Shown here: piece by piece, positions 9,064 through 19,300 of the stretch
Position numbering within the stretch: position 1 is the stretch's first letter
How the letters are laid out: every line of letters starts with the position of its first letter
Assembly (NCBI GenBank): GCA_963922315.1
Contig: CAWUID010000001.1
Coordinates: forward strand, 1-64,000
Direction: 5' to 3'
From: JAHDBG01 sp963922315
GTDB lineage: Bacteria > Pseudomonadota > Gammaproteobacteria > Chromatiales > Chromatiaceae
Length of the DNA: 64,000 nt
Notes under the pieces: generated by a model
Database searches by the model: none
Seen by the model: only the letters and a program-made list of their open reading frames with translations
Told to the model about the DNA's origin: nothing
Program-made: the position numbers and the translations under genes

Positions 9064-9379
9064 GGTTAAATAGCCCTTTGACCACCAGCTCCTGAATACC
9101 ATCAGCCAGACGTTGTGCACTCGCCTTCGCCTGGACACTCAGCTTGATTTTTTCCAGTTCAGATAGTACTTCCATTTTGCTGACCAGTTTTTTGTAGCCT
9201 TGTGCAGACAAGTCACCTTCTTCCAGCATGCTGGTCCAGCGTTCCAGGTTTTCTGCCTGCAGGCGCACGAAGTCAGAATTGTCCTGCTTCGCAGTACTGA
9301 CCAGTTGTTTCAGCTCAGTTTTGGCGAGCAGTTTGCCATTATCTTGCAGGCCATCAATGAATTGATTGAATGCACTCAT
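9056..9379 (-). CDS. Hypothetical helical protein
   Basis: 107 residues, strongly charged and predicted by eye to be almost entirely alpha-helical, with no signal peptide, cysteines or recognisable motif. An AAGGATC Shine-Dalgarno-like sequence precedes the ATG. It lies 12 bp after the lipoprotein gene on the same strand, so the two are probably one transcript. Family not recognised. Its stop overlaps the convergent remnant by 8 bp. Confidence 0.6.
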   Translation of the reverse strand: MSAFNQFIDGLQDNGKLLAKTELKQLVSTAKQDNSDFVRLQAENLERWTSMLEEGDLSAQGYKKLVSKMEVLSELEKIKLSVQAKASAQRLADGIQELVVKGLFNLI

Positions 9380-9391
9380 GATTCAGGATCC

Positions 9392-9859
9392 TTAATCCGG
9401 GTTTTTGCTGTTTTCGGTGGCGATGACGATATCAAATGCCTGACCCAGCGTGCTGGCGGCCTCCTGAAAGTAGCTTTTGCCAAACGCACCTGGGCCATTT
9501 TCCTGATAATCGGTTACATCCTGCCGGAACAGTTGCATAATCCGGTCAAACTGTTTTACCGTACCATGGTTCTTTTCACCTTTACCAACTTCATACTCAT
9601 AAGCGGCCTGCAGATTCAACGTGGTAGTATCGATGGCAGGTTGCGTGTCACTGACTGCCGCCTGGTCGAAGCGGTTGAGTAGCAACGTGGTTTCTGCCTT
9701 CAGGCGCGTCAGGTTGACATAGGTGGTGTGGTCGTAGCGAGTGACGGAAAGGCTCAGGCAACCTTGCAGGCAGATTAGCAGGCAGATCAGGCTGATGCGT
9801 GAGGTAATGCGTGTCGTAACAACAGGTCGGGTCGGGTACATTGGCTGCTCCGGCGTCAT
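9392..9859 (-). CDS. Hypothetical lipoprotein
   Basis: Up to 155 residues with a hydrophobic signal and a lipobox-like ICLQGC at about residues 31-36, so it should be lipidated and held in the inner or outer membrane. The mature part is polar and helical and contains no known motif. Met7 at 9841 is an equally good start. The gene is divergent from glyQ with only 23 bp between starts, which forces overlapping promoters. With the following helical protein it forms an unknown two-gene unit. Confidence 0.65.
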   Translation of the reverse strand: MTPEQPMYPTRPVVTTRITSRISLICLLICLQGCLSLSVTRYDHTTYVNLTRLKAETTLLLNRFDQAAVSDTQPAIDTTTLNLQAAYEYEVGKGEKNHGTVKQFDRIMQLFRQDVTDYQENGPGAFGKSYFQEAASTLGQAFDIVIATENSKNPD

Positions 9860-9882
9860 GACAGGAAAAATTACGAGGGATT

Positions 9883-10794
9883 ATGCCAGAGATTATGACT
9901 TTTCAGGAACTCATCTTTACGTTGCAGCGTTACTGGGCTGAGCAAGGGTGTGTGGTAGTGCAGCCGTATGACCAGCCGATGGGAGCTGGTACCTTTCACA
10001 GTGCGACTTTTTTGCGTGCTATTGGCCCGGAGCCCTGGCGCAGTGCCTATGTGCAACCATCGCGTCGTCCGACGGACGGGCGTTATGGCAAAAACCCGAA
10101 CCGGTTGCAACATTATTATCAGTTTCAGGTGTTGCTGAAGCCATCGCCGCCGGACATTCAGCAACTGTATCTGGACTCACTGACTCTGCTCGGGATTGAC
10201 AACCTGACGCAGGATATCCGGTTTGTCGAAGATAACTGGGAGTCGCCGACACTGGGAGCCTGGGGGTTGGGCTGGGAAGTCTGGCTGAACGGGATGGAAG
10301 TGACTCAGTTCACCTATTTTCAGCAGGTCGGCGGTCTGGCCTGTCGGCCGGTCAGTGGCGAGATTACGTATGGTTTAGAACGCATCGCGATGTATCTGCA
10401 GGGCGTAGACTCGGTGTATGACCTGATCTGGGCGCGTACTGAACAGGGTGTGATCACCTATGGAGATGTGTTCCGGCAGAATGAAATTGAACAGTCGACA
10501 TACAATTTTGAACTGGCGGACGTGACTGTGCTGCAACAACAGTTTGCGCAATGTGAAGTTGCGGCGCAGCAATTGGTGGCAGCAGACCTGCCGTTACCGG
10601 CGTATGAACAGGTATTGCAGGCCTCGCATGCGTTTAATCTGCTGGATGCGCGCCGTGCCGTGTCGGTAACTGAGCGGCAACGTTACATTCTGCGGGTACG
10701 CACCCTGGCGCGTGCGGTGGCTCAGGCGTATTACGCCGCGCGTGAGCGCCTGCAATTTCCGTTACTGGCTGCGACCGGAGCTAGCCATGACTGA
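9883..10794 (+). CDS. glyQ: Glycyl-tRNA synthetase alpha subunit
   Basis: Catalytic subunit of the tetrameric (alpha2-beta2) bacterial glycyl-tRNA synthetase. The 303-residue protein shows the conserved start TFQELIFTLQRYWAEQGC, VQPYDQPMGAGTFHSATFLR, the class II core PEPWRSAYVQPSRRPTDGRYG and GWEVWLNGMEVTQFTYFQQ. Length is normal. It overlaps the beta-subunit gene by 8 bp, ensuring coupled synthesis of the two chains. Confidence 0.98.
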   Translation: MPEIMTFQELIFTLQRYWAEQGCVVVQPYDQPMGAGTFHSATFLRAIGPEPWRSAYVQPSRRPTDGRYGKNPNRLQHYYQFQVLLKPSPPDIQQLYLDSLTLLGIDNLTQDIRFVEDNWESPTLGAWGLGWEVWLNGMEVTQFTYFQQVGGLACRPVSGEITYGLERIAMYLQGVDSVYDLIWARTEQGVITYGDVFRQNEIEQSTYNFELADVTVLQQQFAQCEVAAQQLVAADLPLPAYEQVLQASHAFNLLDARRAVSVTERQRYILRVRTLARAVAQAYYAARERLQFPLLAATGASHD

Positions 10795-12871
10795 ACAAGC
10801 TGACCTGTTATTTGAGCTGGGGACGGAAGAACTACCCCCGCTAGCCTTACCTCGGTTGTCTGCTGCACTGGTTGCACAGTTCGCAGCAGAGCTGCAGGCG
10901 GCAGAGATTGCGCATGGTGAGCTGGTGCCGTATGCGACACCTCGGCGGCTCGCGGTGCTGATACGTGACGTCGCTCGACGGCAGCCAGAACGACGTCAGC
11001 ACAGGCGTGGCCCGGCCTGGCAGGCTGCCTATGATACGGCGGGCAATCCGACCCGGGCGGCGCTGGGGTTTGCTCAATCCTGTGGTGTGGCAGTAGATCA
11101 GCTGGATGTACTGGAGACCTCGAAAGGGCGCTGGTTACAATATGAACAGGTGCAGCCGGGTCAGGCGACGACTGACCTGTTGCCAGCCATGGTAGCGCAG
11201 GCCCTGCGTCGCCTGCCGATTCCGAAGCGCATGCGCTGGGGCGAGAGTGAAGACAGTTTTGTGCGCCCGGTCCACTGGCTGGTATTGTTGCTTGGCCAGG
11301 ATGTGGTCGCCTGTACCTTGTTCGGGATAGATGCCGGACGCGAGACGCGCGGCCATCGGTTTCATCATCCGCAACTGATCCGGTTATCCGCACCGGCAGA
11401 TTATGCCTCTGTGCTGGAAAATCAGGGCCGGGTGGTGGCTGACCTTGCCACGCGGCGGGCACGTATTCAGGCGCAAGTGGCCGCAGCAGCGGCTGAACTG
11501 GGCCTGGTCGCCGGATCTGATGAAGGCTTACTGGATGAAATCACTGCCCTGAACGAGTGGCCAGTAGCGATCATGGGTCGTTTTGCGGCGGAGTATCTGG
11601 CATTGCCGGATGAAGCCCTGATCACCAGCATGCAGCAGCACCAGAAGTTTGTGCCGGTATTTGATGCGCAGGGCGCGCTGCAACCCTATTTTATTGCGGT
11701 GGCAAATATTGACAGTCGCGATCCTGAACAGGTACGGGCCGGGTATGAGAGAGTGATGCGGCCACGCCTGGCCGATGCACAATTTTTCTGGCAACAGGAT
11801 GGCACGCAGCGGCTGGCAGATCACCAGACGGCATTACAGCAGGTGGTGTTTCAGGAACAACTGGGTACCCTGGCGGATAAGACTGAACGGGTGGCACATC
11901 TGGCGAGCCGGATTACCACAGTGATCGGCGGCGATGTTGCCCTGACGGAACGGGCAGCGCACCTGAGCCGGTGCGATCTGATGTTACAGATGGTGCAGGA
12001 ATTTCCCAGCCTGCAAGGGGTGATGGGTCGTTACCAGGCGTTGCGGGATGGTGAGTCGGCGGAACTGGCGCAGGCGTTGACCGAATTTTATCTGCCACGT
12101 TTCGCCGGCGACGTGCTGCCACAAAGCCAGGCAGGTGTGGCGATTGCACTGGCAGATCGCCTGGATACGTTGGTTGGTATCTTTGGTATTGGTCAGGCAC
12201 CGACTGGGGATAGGGATCCATTTGCATTGCGGCGTGCCGCGCTGGGTGTGCTGCGCATCTTGCGTGAGCAGGCACTGCCGGTGTCGTTAACCGAGCTGAT
12301 TCAAGCTGCTCAGGCACAGTTAGCAGAACGTCTGACTGAATCCGGGGTAACTGATCAGGTCGAAACATTTATGTTGCAGCGGCTATATGGGTTATATCAG
12401 GAGGCTGGCATCAGCAAGTCGATTACGCAGGCAGTGGCTGCGGTACAGCCTGCGACGCTGGTTGATTTTGAGCAGCGGGTGCAGGCGATCCGGGTTTTTG
12501 CTCATGCTCCGGAGGCGGCAGCGCTGGCGGCGGTACATAAACGGATTACCCAGGTGCTGAAAAAGGCGGGTGTACAGGCAGCGGCTGCGATTGATACCGA
12601 CCGGCTCATTGAACCGGCAGAGCACCAACTCTCTGCACAATTGCAGCACACAGCACAGGCTCTGCAGCCCCTGGCAGGTGATTATGCAGCGATGTTGTCG
12701 GTGCTGGCGCAGCTACATGTGCCAGTGGATCGCTTCTTTGCAGAAGTGATGGTCATGGTAGAGGAACCCGCCTTGCGCCAGAACCGGCTGGCTTTATTGC
12801 ACCAGGCGGCACAATTATTTTTGCAGGTGGCGGATTTATCGGTATTGTCCACCTTAGTCAGGGAGACATGA
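10787..12871 (+). CDS. glyS: Glycyl-tRNA synthetase beta subunit
   Basis: Beta chain of the alpha2-beta2 glycyl-tRNA synthetase, required for tRNA recognition. I use the ATG at 10787 because the product then begins TEQADLLFELGTEELPP, the canonical N-terminus. 694 residues, normal length. The HD-like core (HQKFVPVFDAQGAL, RPRLADAQFFWQQD) and the C-terminal anticodon-binding domain are intact. It overlaps glyQ by 8 bp and ubiG by 4 bp. Confidence 0.98.
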   Translation: MTEQADLLFELGTEELPPLALPRLSAALVAQFAAELQAAEIAHGELVPYATPRRLAVLIRDVARRQPERRQHRRGPAWQAAYDTAGNPTRAALGFAQSCGVAVDQLDVLETSKGRWLQYEQVQPGQATTDLLPAMVAQALRRLPIPKRMRWGESEDSFVRPVHWLVLLLGQDVVACTLFGIDAGRETRGHRFHHPQLIRLSAPADYASVLENQGRVVADLATRRARIQAQVAAAAAELGLVAGSDEGLLDEITALNEWPVAIMGRFAAEYLALPDEALITSMQQHQKFVPVFDAQGALQPYFIAVANIDSRDPEQVRAGYERVMRPRLADAQFFWQQDGTQRLADHQTALQQVVFQEQLGTLADKTERVAHLASRITTVIGGDVALTERAAHLSRCDLMLQMVQEFPSLQGVMGRYQALRDGESAELAQALTEFYLPRFAGDVLPQSQAGVAIALADRLDTLVGIFGIGQAPTGDRDPFALRRAALGVLRILREQALPVSLTELIQAAQAQLAERLTESGVTDQVETFMLQRLYGLYQEAGISKSITQAVAAVQPATLVDFEQRVQAIRVFAHAPEAAALAAVHKRITQVLKKAGVQAAAAIDTDRLIEPAEHQLSAQLQHTAQALQPLAGDYAAMLSVLAQLHVPVDRFFAEVMVMVEEPALRQNRLALLHQAAQLFLQVADLSVLSTLVRET

Positions 12872-13584
12872 TGTCAGAATCATCGAATGTAGATGCGGGT
12901 GAGATCGAAAAATTTGCGCAGCTAGCCAGTCGCTGGTGGGATCCGACCAGTGAATTCAAGCCGTTGCATCAGATCAATCCGTTGCGCCTCGGTTTTATTC
13001 AGGAACAGGTAGCCCTGGCAGGGCAGCAGGTGCTGGATGTGGGCTGTGGCGGTGGGTTGCTGTGCGAACCGATAGCAGCGGCGGGTGCGCAGGTGACCGG
13101 CATTGATATGGCAGAAGCGTCGCTTGGTGTGGCGCGACTGCATTTATTAGAAAGTGGTTTGGCGGTGAATTATCAGCAGACCACCGCTGAGCAACTGGCG
13201 GCGACACAACCTGAGTCTTTTGATGTCGTCACCTGCCTGGAGATGCTGGAACATGTGCCGGATCCGGTTGCCGTGGTGCAGGCCTGTCACGATCTGGTGC
13301 GACCGGGTGGTCTGGTGTTTTTCTCTACCCTGAACCGCAACCTGAAATCGTATCTGTTTGCGATTATCGGCGCGGAATATGTGCTTGGCCTGCTGCCGAA
13401 AGGCACGCATGATTACCAGCAATTTATTCGCCCATCTGAACTGGCCCGCTGGAGCCGGACAGCCGGTTTACAACTGGTACAGCAGACTGGCCTGACTTAT
13501 AACCCGTTTACCCGCCGCTATCGCCTGAACGCACAGGATCTGGATGTGAATTACCTGGTAGTGATGCAGCGTCAAGCCGCGTGA
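12868..13584 (+). CDS. ubiG: Ubiquinone biosynthesis O-methyltransferase UbiG
   Basis: SAM-dependent methyltransferase that performs both O-methylations in ubiquinone synthesis at the membrane. The N-terminus has the UbiG-specific SRWWDPTSEFKPLHQINPLR. Motif I is LDVGCGGGLLCEP (about residues 56-68), and FDVVTCLEMLEHVPDP and VFFSTLNRNLKSYLFAIIGAEY follow. 238 residues, typical. Two consecutive ATGs (12868 and 12871) are available; the first overlaps the glyS stop, so translation is coupled. This linkage to glyS is unusual compared with the enteric gyrA-ubiG arrangement. Confidence 0.96.
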   Translation: MMSESSNVDAGEIEKFAQLASRWWDPTSEFKPLHQINPLRLGFIQEQVALAGQQVLDVGCGGGLLCEPIAAAGAQVTGIDMAEASLGVARLHLLESGLAVNYQQTTAEQLAATQPESFDVVTCLEMLEHVPDPVAVVQACHDLVRPGGLVFFSTLNRNLKSYLFAIIGAEYVLGLLPKGTHDYQQFIRPSELARWSRTAGLQLVQQTGLTYNPFTRRYRLNAQDLDVNYLVVMQRQAA

Positions 13585-13611
13585 TGGTGTCTGCAGAGGT
13601 AAGGTGCGCGC

Positions 13612-13628
13612 AGCGAACATCGTTCGCT
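13612..13628. terminator. Short hairpin between ubiG and the Rpn-like gene
   Basis: AGCGAAC (13612-13618) pairs perfectly with GTTCGCT (13622-13628) around a three-base loop in the 43-bp convergent gap. It could serve transcripts from both sides. There is no U-tract, so this is a weak call. Confidence 0.35.
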
Positions 13629-14464
13629 CAGTGCAGTGCGGCGACGGTTTGTGGTGTTAAATCAAACAGTTCAGCGATCTGCTGATCGTCAAGCTGTCCG
13701 ATCAGTTGTGTCGCAAAGTGTAGCCTGTTTGCATAATCTCTGGCCTGTGCTGCTGTGCGCTCAAGCTCCCGACCCTGTTCCAGCCCTTGTTCCAGCCCTC
13801 TTTGAGTCGCTATCTGAAAAGACGGCAGTTGTTCGATATTAAAGTCAGTCAGCATTTGTTCGGTCTCCTTCACGGTGTTTTGCAGGTCACGGTTTTCTGA
13901 CAGCAGTTCCAGCATGTGCAGGTAACGTCGGAAGGTCGCATCCTGCTGATGCGTCAGTTGATACAGTCGTTGGATAATGTAACTGACGATATTCTGCGCG
14001 GAACGCCCCTTAAAATCACATAAGATCGCAAGTACCAGAGCGTCCGGGGTATCCTCACTCAGGAGTAGCGCACAGTCAATTGCGCGCATATCAATCAGTT
14101 CGTAGTGGTAGTTGAATTCCGGCAGACCGGCGGGCATGCTCAGTGTTTTTTTTCCGGTATAAATCAGATACTGCCGCAGTGGTTCCTGTGGCCAGCGTAA
14201 CCGGATGTCGGTGTAGTAGCGCAGCATTCGCAGCGGCATCTGCGCATGGTTGTTGTTCTGGATTTCCAGATGCAGCAGTTCCGGTGCCGCATCTGCACCG
14301 GATTGTACACGTACCACCATATCAGCGCGCCGGTCTTCAACCCGGTGCTGTTCGGTATTCAGCCATTCAATGCTGCCCGGAATCACCGGTATTTTCAGCA
14401 GGCGTGTCACCAGGCAGGTGGCTAATTCTTCAATCAGGCTTTTGGTGACGATGTCTTTCTGCAT
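13628..14464 (-). CDS. Rpn/PD-(D/E)XK nuclease-transposase-like protein
   Basis: 278-residue protein of the recombination-promoting nuclease/putative transposase superfamily, which has a PD-(D/E)XK fold. The likely catalytic set is D48 (RRADMVV) and E67-x-Q69 (LLHLEIQNN), followed by the family pattern MLRYYTDIRLRWP. The C-terminus carries a short Glu-Gln-Gly repeat (GLEQGLEQGRELE) and a helical tail. E. coli Rpn proteins are DNA endonucleases that raise RecA-independent recombination; members vary quickly at the C-terminus. It has no mobile-element ends. It lies between ubiG (convergent) and the ABC-F gene (same strand, 20 bp). Confidence 0.75.
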   Translation of the reverse strand: MQKDIVTKSLIEELATCLVTRLLKIPVIPGSIEWLNTEQHRVEDRRADMVVRVQSGADAAPELLHLEIQNNNHAQMPLRMLRYYTDIRLRWPQEPLRQYLIYTGKKTLSMPAGLPEFNYHYELIDMRAIDCALLLSEDTPDALVLAILCDFKGRSAQNIVSYIIQRLYQLTHQQDATFRRYLHMLELLSENRDLQNTVKETEQMLTDFNIEQLPSFQIATQRGLEQGLEQGRELERTAAQARDYANRLHFATQLIGQLDDQQIAELFDLTPQTVAALH

Positions 14465-14484
14465 GAGAATTGCCGGGTCGCCGT

Positions 14485-16347
14485 TTATGGTGTGAGTTGT
14501 TCGTGGAGTTGTAACCAGTCGTCATCCAGTGCACCCCGGTCGTGTTGCAGTTGCGTCTGACGCTGGGTCAGTTCCGGTAGTCTGGCTTTATCGTTTGTCG
14601 TGTACAGAGTCGGGTCTGCTAATTCTGTGATGAGGGTATGTAATTCCGCATCCAGTTGTTCCATGCGACGTTCGACTTGCTGGATCTTGCGCTGGATAGC
14701 GGCTTGTGCCTTGCGGGTGGCAGCGGCTTGCTGGCGTTGTTGTTTAGCAGGCGGGTGGGTTGTCTGGCGGGTGGTCGGGCTGGCAGGTGAGGTGTGTGGT
14801 TCGTATTCGTCGAGGGTGCCGCGAAATTCGCTGACCCGCCCCTGCGCAACCAGCCAGTATTGGTCGACGCTGTGGCGCAGTAGGTGGCGGTCGTGCGAGA
14901 CGACGACCAAGGCGCCGGTGAAGGTCTGCAGGGCCAGGGTCAGGGCACTGCGCATTTCCAGGTCCAGGTGGTTGGTCGGTTCGTCCAGCAGCAGCAGGTT
15001 CGGTTGTTGCCAAACGATCAGGGCGAGCGCCAGCCGCGCCTTTTCGCCGCCGGAAAAGGGTGCAATCGGGACCAGGGCCTGGTCACCGCGAAAGTCGAAT
15101 CCGCCCAGGAACTGGCGGATTTGTGCGTCGGTCGCGGTTGGTTTGGCGCGTTGCAGGTGCACCAGTGCGCTCGCGTCTGTATCCAGTGCTTCCAGTTGGT
15201 GTTGCGCAAAATAGCCGATGCGGCAATGTTCGCCGTGTATCACTTCTCCGGCTTGCGGTGTCAGAGCGCCGGTCAGGCCCTGGATCAGGGTGGATTTGCC
15301 GGCGCCATTCACGCCGAGCAGGCCGATCCGGTCGCCCGGCAGCAGGCTCAGGTGGACCTGGCGCAATACCGGTTGGTCGGCATAGCCGAGTTGTAAATCT
15401 TGTGCGCTGAGCAGCGGTTGTGACAGGGGTTCGGGAGGCAGGAATTGTAAGCTGAACGGGCTGTCGGTCTGCACCTGAGCGATTTGTTCCAGGTTCGCCA
15501 GTTGTTTCAGGCGGCTCTGCGCCTGTTTTGCTTTGCTGGCTTTGGCGCGGAAGCGGTCGATAAAGCCCTGAATCTGGCGGATTTGTTGTTGCTGTTGCGC
15601 ATAGCGTGCCTGCTGGGTGGCGATCTGTGCCGCCCGCTGGCGCTCGAAGTCGGTGTAGTGGCCGCTGTACAGGTGTAGTTGTTGCCCGGTCAGGTGCAAT
15701 ATGCCGTCGGCGACCTGGTCGATGAAGTCGCGATCGTGTGAGATGCAGATCAGGGTGCCGGGGTAGTGTTGCAGGCGGCGTTCCAGCCAGGCGATGGTGT
15801 CCAGATCCAGGTGGTTGGTCGGTTCGTCCAGCAGCAGCAGGTCGGAGGGCCGCATCAGTGCCCGGGCCAGGTTCAGCCGGATGCGCCAGCCGCCGGAAAA
15901 TTCACTGACGGGCCGGTGCTGGTCGCTCGCGGCGAAGCCGAGGCCGTGCAGCAGTTCGGCAGCCTGCGGTTCGGCATGGTAGCCGCCTTGTGCTTCCAGT
16001 TCGGCATACAGTTCGCCCAGTTGCATCGTTTCGTTCGCTGCTTCGGCTGCCGCGATCCGGGCCTGTATCTCACGCAGGGCAGTGTGTCCGTCCAGCACGA
16101 AGTCGAGTGCGGTGCGGTCGCTGTGCGAAATTTCTTGTGCCATGTGCGCAATGCGGCAGCTGGCGGGCAGGGTCAGTTCGCCGTTTTCGGGGCTGATCTG
16201 TCCCAGCAGGAGGGCAAACAGGCTGGATTTGCCACTGCCGTTGCGCCCGACCAGGGCGATTTTGCGGCGTGGCTGCAGGGTGACGGTCGCGGTGTCGAGC
16301 AGGCGTTGTACGCCACGTTGCAATGTGAGCTGGTGGAGCCGGATCAT
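14485..16347 (-). CDS. yheS: ABC-F ATPase, YheS type
   Basis: Soluble twin-ATPase of the ABC-F family acting on ribosomes. Both nucleotide-binding domains are complete: Walker A GRNGSGKSS and GVNGAGKST, signatures FSGGWRIRLNLARAL and FSGGEKARLALAL, and Walker B LLLLDEPTNHLDL twice. Between them is the P-site tRNA interaction linker (RFRAKASKAKQAQSRLKQL), and a charged coiled coil ends the protein. At 620 residues and from its N-terminal wording it is closest to E. coli YheS rather than Uup or EttA. No transmembrane segment. Confidence 0.92.
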   Translation of the reverse strand: MIRLHQLTLQRGVQRLLDTATVTLQPRRKIALVGRNGSGKSSLFALLLGQISPENGELTLPASCRIAHMAQEISHSDRTALDFVLDGHTALREIQARIAAAEAANETMQLGELYAELEAQGGYHAEPQAAELLHGLGFAASDQHRPVSEFSGGWRIRLNLARALMRPSDLLLLDEPTNHLDLDTIAWLERRLQHYPGTLICISHDRDFIDQVADGILHLTGQQLHLYSGHYTDFERQRAAQIATQQARYAQQQQQIRQIQGFIDRFRAKASKAKQAQSRLKQLANLEQIAQVQTDSPFSLQFLPPEPLSQPLLSAQDLQLGYADQPVLRQVHLSLLPGDRIGLLGVNGAGKSTLIQGLTGALTPQAGEVIHGEHCRIGYFAQHQLEALDTDASALVHLQRAKPTATDAQIRQFLGGFDFRGDQALVPIAPFSGGEKARLALALIVWQQPNLLLLDEPTNHLDLEMRSALTLALQTFTGALVVVSHDRHLLRHSVDQYWLVAQGRVSEFRGTLDEYEPHTSPASPTTRQTTHPPAKQQRQQAAATRKAQAAIQRKIQQVERRMEQLDAELHTLITELADPTLYTTNDKARLPELTQRQTQLQHDRGALDDDWLQLHEQLTP

Positions 16348-16369
16348 GTGCGGTGTGGTCTGATGCGCG

Positions 16370-19300
16370 TTACAGCAGGACGCGCTCGACGCCGCCCTGT
16401 TGTGCTTTTTGCAGGAATTGTGCCTGCCAGCCTTCGCCCAGCAGGTGTTTTGCCATTTCCACTACGATGTAGTCGGTCTTCAGGCCGGTCGCGTCGCCAT
16501 ACCGGGTCAGTCCCTGCTGGCAGGCTGGACAACTGGTCAGGAGTTTGACCTGGCCTTCGGCAGCACGGGTCTGGCCGGTCAGATCGCGAATGCCTTGTTC
16601 CAGTTCGGCTTGTTTCCTGTAGCGCAACTGGTTGGCGATGTCCGGACGGGAGGTGCCGAGGGTGCCAGCTTCGCCACAACACCGATCCGACAGGGCGACG
16701 TCTTTGCCCATCAGGGTGCTGGCGACCTGGATCGGGTTCTGTTGTTTCATCGGGCTGTGGCACGGGTCGTGGTACAGGTATTGCACGCCGTCCACCCCAT
16801 CCAGGCTGAGGCCTTGTTCGACCAGGTATTCGTGGATGTCGAGTAACCGGCAGCCGGGGAAGATCTGCTCAAATTCGTATTTCAGCAGCTGGTCCATGCA
16901 GGTGCCGCAGGATACAACTACCGTCTGGATGTTCAGGTAGTTCAGGGTGTTCGCAACCCGGTGGAACAGCACCCGGTTTTCGGTGGTGATCTGTTGTCCC
17001 TTCGCGGCCTGCCCGGCACTGGTCTGTGGGTAGCCGCAACACAGGTAGCCGGGTGGCAGCACGGTGCTGGCGCCGGTCTGGTACAGCATTGCGATGGTTG
17101 CCAGGCCGATGTCTGAAAACAGGCGTTCTGAGCCACAACCCGGAAAGTAGAATACGGCGTCGTGTTGTTCTGCGGTGCGTTCCGGATCGCGGATAATCGG
17201 GATGTAGTCCGCTTTTTCCAGGCCCAGTGCGGCCCGGTACGATTGTTTCGGCAGTTCGACCCGGATCGGGCGCCGGATCATGTCTACTGCGACGGTGCTG
17301 ATCTGGATCTTGCCGTTGGTTGCGGCGGGTGGCTGGTCTGCCGGCAGCAGGCCGCTGCGCCGCGCCAGGTCGTGCATCAGGCTGAGGCCTTTGAAGCCCC
17401 AGTCGATCATCCCTTTGCGCAGCCATTTGATCGTGGTCGGGTGGGTGGTGTTCAGAAACTGCATCGCCGCCCAGGTACCCAGGTTGCGCTTTTTTTTGCC
17501 GGTGTCGTGCAGGATTTTGCGCATCCGGATCGTGACTTCGCCAAAGTCGATGTTCACCGGGCAGGGTGCTTCGCATTTGTGGCACACGGTGCAGTGGTCG
17601 GCTATGTCGTTCATTTCGTCGAAATGTTGCAGGGCCACGCCGCGCCGGGTCTGTTCCTCGTATAAAAACGCTTCGATCACCAGGCCGGTGCCGAGGATTT
17701 TGTTACGTGGTGAGTACAGCAGGTTTGCACGTGGCACATGGGTCATGCATTTCGGTTTGCATTTGCCACAGCGCAGGCAATGTTTGATGTCGTCGTTCAG
17801 CGCACCCAGTTCGCTTTGTTCGAGCAGGATCGCTTCTTGTTTGACCAGTTGTAAGGAGGGTGTATAGGCCCGTTCCAGCCCGGAGTCGGGCATCAGTTTG
17901 CCCCGGTTGAAATGTTGTTCCGGATCGACTTGTTGTTTGTAGACGACGAAGTCTTGTAGCTTGTCTTCGGTCAGGTATTTGATTTTGGTCAGCCCGATGC
18001 CGTGCTCGCCGGAGATCACGCCATCCAGAGATTGCGCCAGTTGCATCACTTGCGCCACGATCTGGTCGGCCTGCTGTAACATCTGGTAGTTGTGCGAATG
18101 TACCGGGATGTTGGTATGGACGTTGCCATCACCTGCGTGCATGTGCAGGGCGACAAACAGTCGTTCGTTTTTGTTGGCCAGATGCGCAGCACGCAGTTGT
18201 TCACGCAAGGCCTTCAGTTCTTCGCCCTGTAAGATGTCGCGTAACGGCGCTCTCAGCTCCTGACGATACGAAACCCGAATGTCGCGGCGTAGCAGCATCG
18301 TCAGGCAAGTGTCACCCGGCTGTTGTTGTTTTGCTTCTTTGGGTAGCAGGATCGCCGGATCAACCGGAGCTTCCAGTTGGTCTAGCAGGGTTTGCCAGCG
18401 TTGTCCTACCCGGTTGACTGTGTCCCGCGCCAGCGCGAGTTTGTTGCGTAGTATGTTGCCGTCGTGTTCTTCCGGCAGTGGATACTCAGTGAGCAGGGTC
18501 TGGTAGGCGCGGATGGTCTGGAGTTTGTTGCGGATCGATTGTTCGATGTTGATCTGTTCAATGCCGCGACTGTAGTCGGCCAGCCGATCCAGTGGGATGA
18601 CGACATCTTCGTTGATTTTGAATGCGTTGGTATGTGCTGAGATGGCCGCTGTGCGTGAGCGGTCGGCCCAGAATTTTTTACGGGCTGCCGGGCTGATCGC
18701 TACAAAGCCTTCTGCCTGACGAGCCTGTGCCATGCGGATCACCCGGCTGGCGGTGTCGGCGACTTGTTGTTCGTCATCTGAGACCAGGTCTGCGATTAAG
18801 ACCATTTTCGGTGTCGCGCGCCGGGCGGCCTTGGTGCTGTAACCGACTGCTTTCACATATCGTTCGTCCAGGTGTTCCAGTCCGGCAATCTGTACGCCGT
18901 CGGTGGCCTGGATTTCTGTAGTGATTTCGACGATCGCCGGTACTGCTTCTGCCAGATCCTGGCCGAAAAATTCCAGGCAGACGGTGCGGGTATGGGTTGG
19001 CATCCGGTGCAGGATAAAGCGCGCTGAGGTGATCAGGCCGTCACACCCTTCTTTCTGCACGCCGGGCAGGCCGCATAAGAATTTGTCCGTGACGTCTTTG
19101 CCCAGGCCGATTTTGCGGAATGCCTGGCCGGGCATGGTCAGGGTTTCTGCCGCGCCCTGCGGTGTGGTGCCATCTGGTGCATAGCGTTGCAGACGGAAGC
19201 TGACTTCTGCCTGGTCATGTATCCGGCCCAGGTTGTGGTTCAGCCGGGTCACTTCCAGCCAGTCGGCCTGCGGTGTGACCATGCGCCAACTGGCCAGGTT

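Noticed and set aside
10731..11462. Long open frame (243 codons) antisense to glyS
   Set aside because: Proline- and arginine-rich translation typical of a shadow of a GC-biased gene; the sense strand is clearly glyS.
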